NCBI GenBank assembly: GCA_021234155.1
Contig: JAJEKV010000086.1
Location: forward strand, 1,552,001 to 1,616,000
DNA: 64,000 nt
Direction: 5' to 3'
DNA from: Isoetes taiwanensis
Lineage: Eukaryota > Streptophyta > Lycopodiopsida > Isoetales > Isoetaceae
Below, one piece after another: positions 44,043 to 54,749 of this stretch; the stretch's first letter is position 1, and each line of letters starts with the position of its first letter. The notes under the pieces were generated by a model, which was given only the letters and a program-made list of their open reading frames with translations, did no database searches and was not told the DNA's origin. The position numbers and the translations under genes are program-made.

Positions 44043-45535
44043 TTAGTAACATCGTGAAGTGGGCTGTGGAGAGCAAGTGCAATTTGTGTTATTGAATCTT
44101 CACATATCTAAAATTGCCTGATGAACAACTTTTCGGCTCAGGACGGCAATTGAAGTAACATGAGCGAGTCATTTGAAGAGTAGAGCCTTTATATATGAAG
44201 AGACGACCATTTCTCATTGCTCTAGACAATCATGGATTGATACCCTGACAATACTGCAAGTAAGAAATGAGGCAGCAAGAAGAAATGGTCTAAGGAGAAA
44301 TTATCTATGAAGAGTTCTTAAAAATGATGTAGATAAATAATTCAATAGGTGTGCATCATTGTCAATCTTTAGCAATCATTCATAATATTACAACCCATAT
44401 CAATTTGTGGATGGTAGTGGGAACGTTTGCTTATTAGAAAATTACAGATAGCTCAAGTTTTTTTAGAGTTGTCATGGGATTGATATAACATTTGGTGATG
44501 AAATCAATCACAAAGACGAAATTAATCATTTGGTGTTCTTAACATTAAATACTACACCACTATAAAGAACAAAGGCATTGTATTGCAACGAATATCTTTC
44601 ATTTCCTAAATGCTATGTCCAAGCAAAGGAACCAACCAATTGAAGGATCTAATGCATGGTTTTTGATACATGGTCCTTAGCGATTGAGGACCTAATTCGT
44701 GATTCTTGTACATGCATCTATGAATGCCAATTTAAACAATGTGCCTACTAATTTTTGTTGAGTTTTTGAGTTTCAATGTTTCCTTGTCTATGATTTAAGT
44801 GGTCTACTATTGGTACACTCCCAGCACTTATACCTAGTATCTTCTTCAACAAAATTGGCTTACAAATATGTTCAACAAAATTGGCTATTGAACTCAACCG
44901 ACTATTACAATCAACTGGTTACTTCAGTTAGCACGATCAATTATAGAATTCAACATGTTATTTCAGTTACACTTAAATCTAGGGGGCATTTCTTTTTGTT
45001 CAAAATCAATTTTAAAGTCACCTAATTATTTTGATCAATATTTATGTATTAAGAGGTCTTTCTTAATCAATTATTCAAGTCGATTTTAACAATTGGCCAT
45101 TAAACTCCCGGTTATGTCATTTAAGAATTTCAACAGTGGGTTATTTCAGTTATACTTAAAGGTAGAGGACTTTCCTTTTTGCTCAAAAGAAGTCTATTTC
45201 AAATGAACTGGTATTTCGATTAATACCTACGTTAGAGGCCTTTTCTTAAATTGGCATGATAGAGAGGATATAAAGTCTGCATGAGAATGCAGGATGGTGA
45301 CCACAAAATAAGCTGAGCATAAGCAGAGAGTACACATAAGTGACGGTTCAAACTCAAACAATATACTGTAATATTCACAATCCCCTTCACTTGTCAGCAC
45401 CTATGAAGATATGGTTCTATTTTATGAAAGTAACTAAACCACAATGATTTAATGTGAAAGCAAGAACTGCATGTTCTCATGTCTGATCATCCTTAGAAAT
45501 ACCAGTCGCAAAGCCTCTAGTGGTAGAATAAATAA

Positions 45536-45691
45536 TCAGACTTCACAATCAGCCTGTGAGGTTCCAGTAATCAAGTCTTTGATAAGCTCGCAATGCCCAG
45601 AAGCATCAATATCAGTGCAGTGTGCTCTCAAACTTCCACATAGAAATATCAGTGGATTTTGTGAACCCATTTTGTTGGAGGAATTAGGCAT
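45536..45691 (-). CDS. Small ORF or exon in the duplicated unit, copy 1
   Basis: A frame of 51 codons beginning MPNSSNKMGSQNPLIFLCGS and continuing LRAHCTDIDASGHCELIKDL to CEV, preceded by an acceptor-like CTTTAG. I do not recognise the family. The second copy, 1410 bp away, differs at three bases, all in third codon positions and all silent (Leu, His, Cys codons). This favours a real, once-selected coding segment, perhaps an exon of a captured gene. Confidence 0.5.
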   Translation of the reverse strand: MPNSSNKMGSQNPLIFLCGSLRAHCTDIDASGHCELIKDLITGTSQADCEV

Positions 45692-46945
45692 ATTCTAAAG
45701 AAGTTGGCATGATAGAGAGGGTATGAAGTTCTGCATGAGAATGCAGGATGGTGCCCACAAAATAAGCTGAGCATAAACAGAGAGTACAAATACGTAGCGA
45801 TTCAAACGAAAGCAATATACCGTAATTTTCGCAATCCCCTTCACTTGTCAGCACCTATCAAGATATGGTTATGTTTTATAAGGAACAACTAAACCATAAT
45901 GATTTCAAGTATCAGTTCCTTGCCTCAATCGCGTGATCTTAAAGTTTCTACATCAGTCAAGCACTGATACCGATGCCAGGACACTTCAAAACGAAATTGT
46001 TGCTTCACACTACACAGTTCTAACAAAACAATACAAAAGGATCATCCATCACTTTGCAAATAAGATATAGATCTTGAGCTGTTCAATTCTATACACTGGG
46101 AAAGCATATGTGCAAAGAGTAATGAAATAAGCAGCCTACTTTCATATCTGCCAAAACAGACAGGTCCAGGAAGCTTATCATTTGCATAGAACCGATTTGT
46201 AGGATACTGTAACAGATCTATTTGGTCTGCCTAAGTTAGACTTGTACTCACTATGCCTCTAGTTTTAAAAATGTAGAGTATTAAGTACATGTAAGACTGA
46301 AACCAATACCTTATTTGCTCCAAACTTTACAGCATAAGTTAGAGCATTTGGTCTAAAACCTTCACCTTGCATGGGAGAAAATAAATAAAGGGCACATTGG
46401 TAATCCTCTCCATATACCAAATATCATTGTATTCCAAGAGACCAAGCTGTGTCAAGGCATCTTGTCGAAGACTGAAAGAGCTTGCATATGCTCCCACATT
46501 TAACATACATTAGCAGATTGATACAAAGATTTTAGCTTCTTTACCTGTGTCAAGGCATTTGAATGGTCACCCTCCTTCTTGTTGCCAACATATGGAAGCC
46601 TGCTGAGACATTTTGCAATGTGAAAGCAAGAACTGCATGTTCTCATGTCTGACCATCCTTAGAAATACCAGTCCCAAAGTCTCTAGTGGTAGAATGCATG
46701 ATCAGACTGCACAATCAACCAGCTGAGCATAAGCAGAGAGTACACATAAGTAATGGTTCAAACTCAAACAATATACTGTAATATTCACAATTCCCTTCAC
46801 TTGTCAGCACATATGAAGATTTGGTTCTATTTTATGAAAGTAACTAAACCACAATGATTTAATATGAAAGCAAGAATTGCATGTTCTCATGTCTGATCAT
46901 CCTTAGAAATACCAGTCCCAAAGCCTCTAGTGGTAGAATAAATAA

Positions 46946-47101
46946 TCAGACTTCACAATCAGCCTGTGAGGTTCCAGTAATCAAGTCTTTGATAAGCTCA
47001 CAGTGCCCAGAAGCATCAATATCAGTGCAGTGTGCTCTCAAACTTCCACAGAGAAATATCAGTGGATTTTGTGAACCCATTTTGTTGGAGGAATTAGGCA
47101 T
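46946..47101 (-). CDS. Small ORF or exon in the duplicated unit, copy 2
   Basis: Encodes exactly the same 51 residues as 45536-45691. The three differences (positions 47000, 47003 and 47051, against 45590, 45593 and 45641) are synonymous. It lies on the strand of the Helitron end at 44013, so it may be cargo of that element; this is inference. Confidence 0.5.
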   Translation of the reverse strand: MPNSSNKMGSQNPLIFLCGSLRAHCTDIDASGHCELIKDLITGTSQADCEV

Positions 47102-47704
47102 ATTCTAAAGAAGTTGGCATGATAGAGAGGGTATGAAGTTCTGCATGAGAATGCAGGATGGTGCCCACAAAATAAGCTGAGCATAAACAGAGAGTGCAGA
47201 TATGTAGCGATTCAAACGAAAGCAATATACCGTAATTTTCGCAATCCCCTTCACTTGTCAGCACCTATCAAGATATGGTTATGTTTTATAAGGAACAACT
47301 AAACCATAATGATTTCAAGTATCAGTTCCTTGCCTCAATTGCGTGATCTCAGAGTCTCTACATCAGTCAAGCACTAATACCAACATTGAATATTTACAAT
47401 TGTACTGATGCCAGGACACTTCAAAAAGAAATTGTTTCAGCTAACACGGGACCTAAATTGCACGTTAAAGATTTGATATGATAGATTACACCTAAAGCAG
47501 AAAATATAGATCTTGTGCACTATTACTTTTGTCCTCAATGATGGGAGATGGATCCCAACAAAATGGTAGAGGATTATAGATTGTTCAGCAAAGTACATGA
47601 GCATGCCTTGTAAAGAGTCATAAAGAGCAAGCAAGAGTTTGTATAACTGGGGAGCATTCTCCTCCTTACCTTCTTAATAATTGTTGGAGAAGATAAGTTA
47701 GAAT

Positions 47705-47895
47705 ACAAACCTGAAGAAGAAAATCGACGGTTGCCTAAAGCTCCGTTGAAATACTTGCATTTTTCCTACAAAGCTGGATGCTGACTGAGATTCATACATG
47801 ACAGTGACAGTTTCCAAATAAATAAGGGGATTTCTTCTATCAGCTTCGATTCTAAAGCAGAATCCACTACTTTTGTATCTGAGATGGAGAAGATA
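47705..47895 (-). other. Possible captured exon, unrecognised
   Basis: The frame KSSGFCFRIEADRRNPLIYL followed by ETVTVMYESQSASSFVGKMQ ends near a donor-like TTCTTCAG/GTTTGT. The composition is protein-like. No family was recognised and no acceptor was fixed. Confidence 0.3.
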
Positions 47896-48334
47896 ATCAA
47901 ACAAATGCAAACAATAAAGAAAGGAAAAATACACCTAATTCAGCAAGGTCTATCTGCCGGTAAGTTCTCCATCACACGTACAGAGTCTCCAAAAATCTAC
48001 CGTCTATGTTCTTTAACCCAAGCCAGTGTGGCCGGAATTGCAGATTAAAGGCAACGTAGCCCTTCTAGAACATCTGTACCCTGGAAAGGGGAAAGATTCG
48101 TGGCATGCATGCCCAAATACAGAAAGTTCGAAAACCCGAAAACACAATTTCTTCCATGCCCGAAAACTTTAGAAACTTTTTTGGATTTTTGGAATATCGG
48201 GACTTCTTCCCGGCAGCCAAAAGTTTCAAAATCTTAGAGAAATCAACTAAAATAAAATCCAAAAATATTTTTTGCCAAACCTGAAAATCCCAAATTAACA
48301 AGATAGATAACATTTAATGATAGAAATATCTCAT

Positions 48335-48919
48335 CTAGTGGCATAAGTAGTGCCACTATATATGTGGTAACAATGCATCAATAAATGACATTCATATTGA
48401 CAATAAAGTTGTCATTAATATTGACAATATAAATGACAATGATATTGAAAACACCGATGACATTATTTATGCCTTTACGAGTGACAGTGAACTTGAGAAA
48501 ATAGATGACATTATTTATGCCTTTATGAGTGACATTGATCTTTATGACTTTATGAGTGACATTAAAGTTGATATTAGAGCCGACAGTATATATGGCATAA
48601 TTTCTGACAAAATTTTTTGCATTATGAATGGTGTTATCAATGACCTTACATATGACATTGCCAATGAGGTTAATTGCGACGTTATAAGTGACACTATATT
48701 TGACGTCGCCACTGACGATAAATGTGACGTTATAGGTGGCGTTGCCATTGACGTTATAGGTGACAAAGGTGCTGACATTATATATGGCATTCTAAATGCC
48801 ATATTTGTGTCACCTGGCTGTGTCATCCATAGCGTCAGTGATCAAAAAAATTGGAGTTGCAATTTTAGCCCCAAAATTGACACAATCAATGACACTAATG
48901 GACCCCTTCTCTTGTAGTG
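48335..48919 (-). repeat. CACTA right terminus and subterminal repeats
   Basis: More than fifteen variants of GTGACATTATTTATG / GACGTTATAGGTG / ATTGACAATAAA, then the 30-bp inverted repeat (48890-48919). The 130-codon Asp/Ile-rich frame at 48525-48917 is produced by these repeats and is not a gene. Confidence 0.85.
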
Positions 48920-49522
48920 AAGTAAACACGCAAACCCAAAACGCGAGCCGCGGCTCCCCAACTGCACTAACGCATGGCGCTCTCTAATTTTACAATAAAA
49001 AAGCAATGGCCGAACAAAATCAGACACATGGACGTAGCAGAAGGTGGGATGAGCAGCAGGACCGACGACCCGGCATTCCACCAGATACCTTACGTCGCCG
49101 TGGGATGCAGAGTCATAATTGTTACCAACATGGACATACTAGGAGAAATAGTCAACAGAACGACAGGAACAGTCGCCCACATAGAGACCGACGAGCAAAC
49201 AGGAGACGCGAAAGGCATCACAGTCCACATCGACGACTCCATCCACTACATGCACGTCAAACGAACGCTGATCGAGTACGGGCACCAGGGGCCCAAGACC
49301 ATCTTCAAGAGAACCTTCCCGCTCGCGCTAGCGTACGCCATGACAGGCCACAAGAGCCAGAGCTCCACGATAGAAGGCAACGCAATCATGGTCGTGAGGA
49401 GCGCGTTCAAGCCTGAACTACTGTACGTGATGCTCTCGCAAATAAAGGACAGGAAGCAACTGTCGATCGTGTCGCCAATCACGACGGCAGACTTCCAGCC
49501 GAACAAAGCACTGCTAATGTAG
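48920..49522 (+). pseudogene. Helitron-type Pif1-like helicase, 3' part
   Basis: From 48974 an intact frame of 182 codons: YVAVGCRVIIVTNMDILGEI, VNRTTGTVAHIE, then FPLALAYAMTGHKSQSSTIE and YVMLSQIKDRKQLSIVSPIT. These match the C-terminal SF1 helicase motifs (the TGHKSQGxT motif V region and the Y(V/A)xLSR motif VI region) of Pif1/Helitron helicases, with Gln in place of the motif VI Arg. It is the other side of the CACTA insertion. The middle of the helicase between TTAHC and this part is absent. Confidence 0.87.
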
Positions 49523-49524
49523 CT

Positions 49525-50240
49525 GCTTCAAAACATGTGGTAATCCCCACTTCGCCGTACAAGGGGGAACCATACATTTCCAGAATGCCGCCGCGACGCA
49601 GATTTTTCCTATCAGGGACCCAATAAGAGATGCACACTGTAACATTTGTAGATTAATACATATTCTCTTAGCATGCCGCCGAAATTCAAATTACTACGAT
49701 TAAAATACCAACACAAACCCGTCTACCTAGCCTTCTTCCCAACCCTGCAGTTCTGCTAGTTGTTTTAGTGTGTTATTAAGATTTGTGTTATTTTTAATGG
49801 TTTATATATCATTCATGGTGTTTTTTGGAAAAAAAATAAAAATTCGAAACAACTCCACAGGAAACACGGGCTGTCTAAGCCTTCCCAGAATCCACAAAAA
49901 TTAAAACAAATGCGGCCGCGCTCTCGTCTTGTAATATAATAATCAGACTTAAATCTTAATCAGCCTCAAAACCTCAAAACCAAGCACGAAGGCATGAACA
50001 AAATCCATTTCTGCAAGGCACCAGCAACGGGAGTATCACGCCAACGCAAGAGACCAATCGCACATCTTTTATTCTTGATTGTAAACGACGCCCTTGCGCT
50101 CTCCGTTGGAAATCGTGGACATCAATTCTGAGGAATTACAACTTCATCTAGGCTCACTAACCAAAACCTCCAAAAGTATTTTCAAACTCCAGAGCTAAAA
50201 CCAGAAGTCGAAATCTCAACCTATACTTTCAAGACTTTAA
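49525..50240. other. Region downstream of the helicase
   Basis: It holds the repeat shared with 42178-42247 (at 49695-49765), two GCATGCCGCCG occurrences (49582 and 49672) and otherwise AT-rich text. No gene was recognised. Confidence 0.4.
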
Positions 50241-50425
50241 AACTTTTTTTTTTGCTTACTGCTGTCAAATTACATTTTGTTTTACCACGAAAATGTTCAC
50301 ACACTTTGTACAGCAAATTTGGTAGCGAATGAAACTTTTTTTTTTTGCTTACTGCTGTCAAATTACATTTTGTTTTACCACGAAAATGTTCACACACTTT
50401 GTACAGCAAATTTGGTAGCGAATGA
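50241..50425. repeat. Recent 92-bp tandem duplication
   Basis: TTTTTGCTTACTGCTGTCAA followed by ATTACATTTTGTTTTACCAC and GAAAATGTTCACACACTTTG to GTAGCGAATGA occurs twice with no difference apart from the length of the leading T run. Confidence 0.95.
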
Positions 50426-50576
50426 CGTCCTCTTAGGCTTGGACTTTGTTTTCACATGATGTTTGCAAAGGCTCAAAAGGAAAATTTTCAGCACGTTCAA
50501 GCCTACAAACAACACGCAAATATAATAACTAATTAGCAGCATAAACAAGTGCTTAGCAATGATAGTATAACAACTT

Positions 50577-53500
50577 CTACCAATTGTCTTTTGCCCAGAC
50601 ACAGCCTTCTCCCTCCACAACATGAAATGTATAAGCATGCCTTGACTTATTGGATTGATTCTCAAAGCTGGAACAAGGATACCGTAAGTTGGAAATCACA
50701 AGCTTATTCGTCAATGTGTTTAAACAACTAACCTTTGATGTACAAGATTCCCATGTATCACTACCAGCGTCCCAGCCTTTACTTCCAGAGGTTCAAACTG
50801 AGAAAAATCGTACTCTGGAGGCTCCCTGTCAAACTTGATACCATCTGCATCTTTTGTCATTCTTCTTGCTAATTGGCCTAGATAAGTTGAATACAAAAAA
50901 AAGTGCAGGTTCAGGACTGAATACGTTTGTATATTAAAAATAATCACAATGTTAAGAACAAAACCTTCTTGCGACCCTGGTAAAGCCCATAGACAACCAT
51001 TTTGCACATTAGCATCTTCTAACGCTAGCCAGAGCCCAGTGCATGAAGGTGGATTTGTAAAGAGAAAGGAGTTGTCCTGATGAGGCACAACCTCCCCACC
51101 AATTCCAGGTTGCTGAAGAAACAGTCAATATAGTTACATTATTGCCAATCCATATCCATATGGGAACACCAAGCAGGTACTAATTTTTTTCCTTCTTTGT
51201 GACATCCTGGAAGCCTGAAGGCCTTCAGGCACAAAGGCGAACACATCTGGTTTCACAAAGGATATATAAAAAGCCTCCCCCAAGTTGGCTAAACATAACC
51301 ATAAAACGAGTATTGTTTGTTGAAATCACAGAAAGCCAATAACTTAATTGGAAGCTGGAGTTAACCTTGGCACTGTGAGAGATTATTTATGTTTAGAGAA
51401 TGAGAAAAGGCTGTAATGCATCATTAAAAAGGGGCCACTGCATATAAATCCACATTGATATATAAAAAAAGTTTCTGTGTAATATACTTTAATAGTTATC
51501 ACAAGGAATAGTTATGTTTATGCTTCAAATGTATCTGATTTATGAAATTTAAAGCCAGCGGACTTTGAACATAGCATGTTCCCCTGAACTGTAACAATGT
51601 AGAATAACCATTTATTACCTCCAATTAAGCAACAGAGTATGAGTGCGAAAATGTAGAATAGGACTATGGACAAAATGCCATAAAAGTGCATCATGTGGCT
51701 GCTGGCATGAAAGGCTGTTGATGGTTATGTTCTAGAATGAAGTGTCCTGAGGAGGTTGCCTAACATCCCTTGGTCTTGTAGCTCTGGAAGCTTCTGCATC
51801 CGCTGTTCAGTTAACCAGGTACCATCTTTAGTTGAAAAGCCTTCCCATTCCACAAGATAGTACGTAAGCATGCCTTGACGTTTTGCCTTATTGTCTCATG
51901 GGCAAATACGAAATTGGCCCATGTCAACTTACTTCCTTCTCTCTATTCCAGCTGGTATAATTGCACTCATAAAGAGCAATAATTGGTTCATAAATAGCTC
52001 CAGATATATCTTTTCTTTATATGGATCTCAAGGCCATCTGGTATAATTCTTCCATGTCCTCAAATACATTGAGCAATTTTCAAAGTTCTTGTGTAGGTTT
52101 TTCAAAATTCTATGGAAACGAACACACCCAATTTCAAGGCAGATAGTCAAATTCGTGCAAACGTCACCAAAAGAAAAAGAATTTGAACTAAACCCAATTA
52201 CAAGGCAGGTAGGCAAATTTGTGCAAGAGATTAGTTCCTAATTGCTTGCAAAATATCATGATCCAAGTATTAAAAATGAAAGCAAAAAAAAGAAAGGAAA
52301 GGCAATGTTGCCAGAAATAAGATTTTATGAAACTAAACATCAGATTTTCATCTTTGTCATATAATGAAAGCTGGACTAGGTCCTAGAGATAGCTCCAAGA
52401 CTGGATACACTCATAACAGTAATAGAGATCAGATAACCATCTTTGAAAGTGAATGCAATACACCAATAAACACATTGAAATGGTTACATCGGGCAAGTTT
52501 TTCGACACATAAGCAAGAACAAAGATAGCATGGCCTTATAAAGCATATCAAACTTGCTAAAGGTGCACCATTGTAAGAGCAAAGAGGAATAATAAGTATC
52601 CAACATACCTTGAAGATGTACATCGATTGTACTGGAAGTGGCTTGCAATACCCTAGCAAGTCCAGTAGCTTTGCAAATTTTTCAGATCGGGAAAATTTCC
52701 TGAAAACTGGATCCAAGTCATGCAATGCTGCAACAATAGAATGGACACAATACTGCTTCAATCCATCAGTTCTGATCAGATTATTTGCCAGTAAATGTCA
52801 GTTTGGAAGTACCATGACCAACTTTATTGATCGAAAGTGACTTGGGCTGTTTTAATTTGCCTTGTGAATCAAAGGCTTTCTCTGCACTCAATAGACCAAA
52901 TGTTTTCTCTAAGACTTTAATAACACAGATTTAAGTATCTTGAAATCACAACCACCATAAATATACTGGACCTTCAAAGAAAAAAGAGATATTATTTGAG
53001 CTGTTGAAAAAATAGCTGTCACTCCGCTCTTTCTACATCACTAAGACATGCAATTAATAACCTTTAGAATGAAAATATGATCATTTTAAATTTCGATGCA
53101 GATGTCAAACTACCTGGTTTTTAGTTGAAAAAATTGAGATAGTTGATGGATCAAAGTTGTCGACGAGCATTTCCATTTGTTTGATCATTCCAGCGCATTC
53201 ATCTGCACTTGCAAAATTCTCCAAGAGCATATATCCTGTCAAAAATAATAACTCAGTAAGTTCAACTGCTCTCACATTACAAGTTATGCGGTAAGAGCTG
53301 AAACAATAGAATATCTTTTTATGTGTAAAAGGGGAATCCAATGTCATGCTCAAATTCAGGAGAAAAATTGCACCGGCTATTGAGCTGGATAAATTATATA
53401 CGCATACGAAAATGTAGGTCTAATCAGTGGCATAAGGAATGGCTCGGATGAAAAACATAGTCACTGCCCTCACCAAACTAAAAAGGACAACCATTTGGGG

Positions 53501-53878
53501 TACTCTTAGCATCAGTCACTTTCATCATAGAAGGGATCTGTTGCTCGTTGGTTTTAAAAGCCCTTCTGGAATTGCTTCATTTCCTTTTATTCTTGTTTCC
53601 AGGAACAAATATGCTTACCGTCAAGATTTCCTCCTCTATCTCCTCTTGTATATTCCACAAGAACCGCACTACTTATTGATATTTGGAAAAAACAAGAGAG
53701 AGAAAGAAGAAGGGAAGAAAACGGCTTAAAAATGAAGGCGCTATGGTGCAGTTTGCATCAATCAGCAGCTCAAATTCCGTTGTTTAATGGTTCTGTAGAA
53801 GTTGTCCTATTTACCGAGCTAGACAAGTGAGAGCTTACCATATTTCTTATAGAATGCGAGAGACGCTTCGTCCGCCAT
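50577..53878 (-). CDS. Phytanoyl-CoA dioxygenase domain protein (PHYHD1-like), eight exons
   Basis: Exons with GT-AG borders: 53839-53878, 53114-53235, 52971-53032, 52813-52881, 52609-52727, 50965-51112, 50733-50877, 50577-50667. The product of about 264 residues starts [20 protein letters not shown] and ends CVWAKDNW. Family: Fe(II)/2-oxoglutarate-dependent oxygenases. Visible metal ligands are the HQD pair in [10 protein letters not shown] and the His of IHGNLVHQ; Arg of [12 protein letters not shown] should bind 2-oxoglutarate. [29 protein letters not shown] and [10 protein letters not shown] are family text. The substrate is unknown; likely cytosolic, as no signal is seen. Exon 3 has a run of seven T (minus strand) where six would keep the frame, so the join is off by one unless a nearby acceptor at 53028 is used. 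Confidence 0.9.
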
Positions 53879-53927
53879 CTCTGTACCTATGATTGTTACA
53901 GAGGTACTTTGACTGTTTTATTAGAAA

Positions 53928-53960
53928 CTAGCAAAGTACCCACGGGTTTGATGGGCATTC
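53928..53960 (-). mobile_element. Possible Helitron 3' terminus next to the gene start
   Basis: On the minus strand GCCCATCAAACCCGTGGGTA is followed by CTTTG, then CTAG and T: a short hairpin (CCCA/TGGG) followed by the Helitron CTAG-T end. It lies 50 bp upstream of the dioxygenase start codon, so the element's 3' flank may form part of that promoter. The 5' end was not found. Confidence 0.5.
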
Positions 53961-54329
53961 CATGTGCTTGTACACGATTGTACACGAAAGGTGGAGTGAG
54001 GAGTTGATGTGTAATTTTCAATAATTAAAACCCAGGCCCAAATCACACTACATGCCAAACGGAAAAAATGTAACTAAATATATAATAAATGCCATGTGGC
54101 ATTCCCTTGGTGCACTTATCGTATAGGGGCCATGACGGCATGACGTGTGCATGCAAGCTGTCGCCAAATATCCCTTTTATTAGGCCCAAATTCCACAAGG
54201 CCGGCAGATTTTAATCTTTGCTTGCAACAAATACCAGGTTGTTTGATCCGGAATAAGCATTCCACAGAAGTCAAAGGTAGTTTTTGGATTGAAGCTATAG
54301 CTTAGCTGGCAACTTTTCCTGCATCTGCC

Positions 54330-54749
54330 GGGCAATATTGCCCGTCATAAACAATTTGCCACTAGGGCGCCATTGAGGATGAATGTCATGCCCTCCAGGT
54401 CTGCCCAGCGTTTGCCCATATCAGGGAGCGGTATGATCGATTGCTAGTGCCTGGCCAACCGTTGCATGAGTTGTTGAATACGGCGTCAGTGGGTTTGTTG
54501 GGGTCATACCTCCAGGAGGTTATGGATGCCCGGACTCAGTTGTGTCTTCCGGGATGGCATTGAACTGTCCTACACAATTGTACAGCATGCCAGCAGACTT
54601 ATTACTGCTAAGGTTTTTCCCTCGAAAACCCTTCGGGGCGGGGGTTTTTTAATCCTGTCAGTAATACGTTTGCTGCTCTCTTTTTTGTTTGGGTCCCATA
54701 GGCCAGTCGGTCTCCGTGGACGCTAAAAATCTATTCTATTCTATTCTTA
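54330..54749 (+). mobile_element. 3' end of a non-L1 LINE (5'-truncated)
   Basis: The frame AIEDECHALQVCPAFAHIRE, then RYDRLLVPGQPLHELLNT to LPGWH and a TGA at 54561, parallels the C-terminus of LINE-2 (DEIEDETHTLLLCPAYEALR). The 3' region has the conserved hairpin (54600-54666), then GGTCTCCGTGGACGC, which also resembles the LINE-2 and LINE-3 ends. It ends in AATCTATTCTATTCTATTCT, a short repeat tail typical of target-primed insertion. Confidence 0.82.
54600..54666 (+). other. Conserved hairpin, copy C, in a LINE 3' UTR
   Basis: TATTACTG (54600-54607) pairs with CAGTAATA (54659-54666). The interior reads AAGGTTTTTCCCTCGAAAAC then CCTTCGGGGCGGGGGTTTTT. It lies 37 bases after the LINE stop codon and 80 bases before the repeat tail. 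Confidence 0.78.

Larger units (their letters stand above)
45290..47420. repeat. 1.41-kb tandem duplication with nested repeats
   Basis: The stretch 45310-45970 recurs at 46720-47400 with a shift of 1410 bp and about 97 percent identity by eye. A partial third copy (46619-46720) repeats the GTGAAAGCAAGAACTGCATG segment. Within each unit, a 200-bp block (GGCATGATAGAGAGG..CTAAACCA(C/T)AATGATTT) occurs twice, at 45257 and 45707. Confidence 0.9.
36384..48919. mobile_element. CACTA (En/Spm-type) DNA transposon, 12.5 kb, apparently non-autonomous
   Basis: Perfect 30-bp terminal inverted repeats: left 36384-36413 starting CACTACAAGAGAAGGGGTCC, right 48890-48919 ending in its exact complement CTTGTAGTG. 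Subterminal zones of about 450-550 bp at both ends are packed with short motifs around GACATTATAGGTGGC and GTGTCAC, as in plant CACTA elements, where they bind the transposase. I find no TNP2-like transposase inside, so it probably depends on a relative. The interior contains foreign pieces (foldback fragment, thioredoxin exon, hairpin repeat, Helitron end). The flanking trinucleotides are CAA and AAG, not a matching 3-bp duplication. Confidence 0.88.

Noticed and set aside
45471-45698. Plus-strand 75-codon frame in the 1.41-kb duplication
   Set aside because: Opposite to the better-supported minus frame; two of the base changes between copies would alter residues or fall at non-third positions on this strand.
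48525-48917. 130-codon Asp/Ile-rich frame
   Set aside because: It is made entirely of CACTA subterminal repeats and runs into the terminal inverted repeat.
49006-49416. Arg/His-rich 136-codon frame
   Set aside because: Shadow of the helicase C-terminal frame in another phase.
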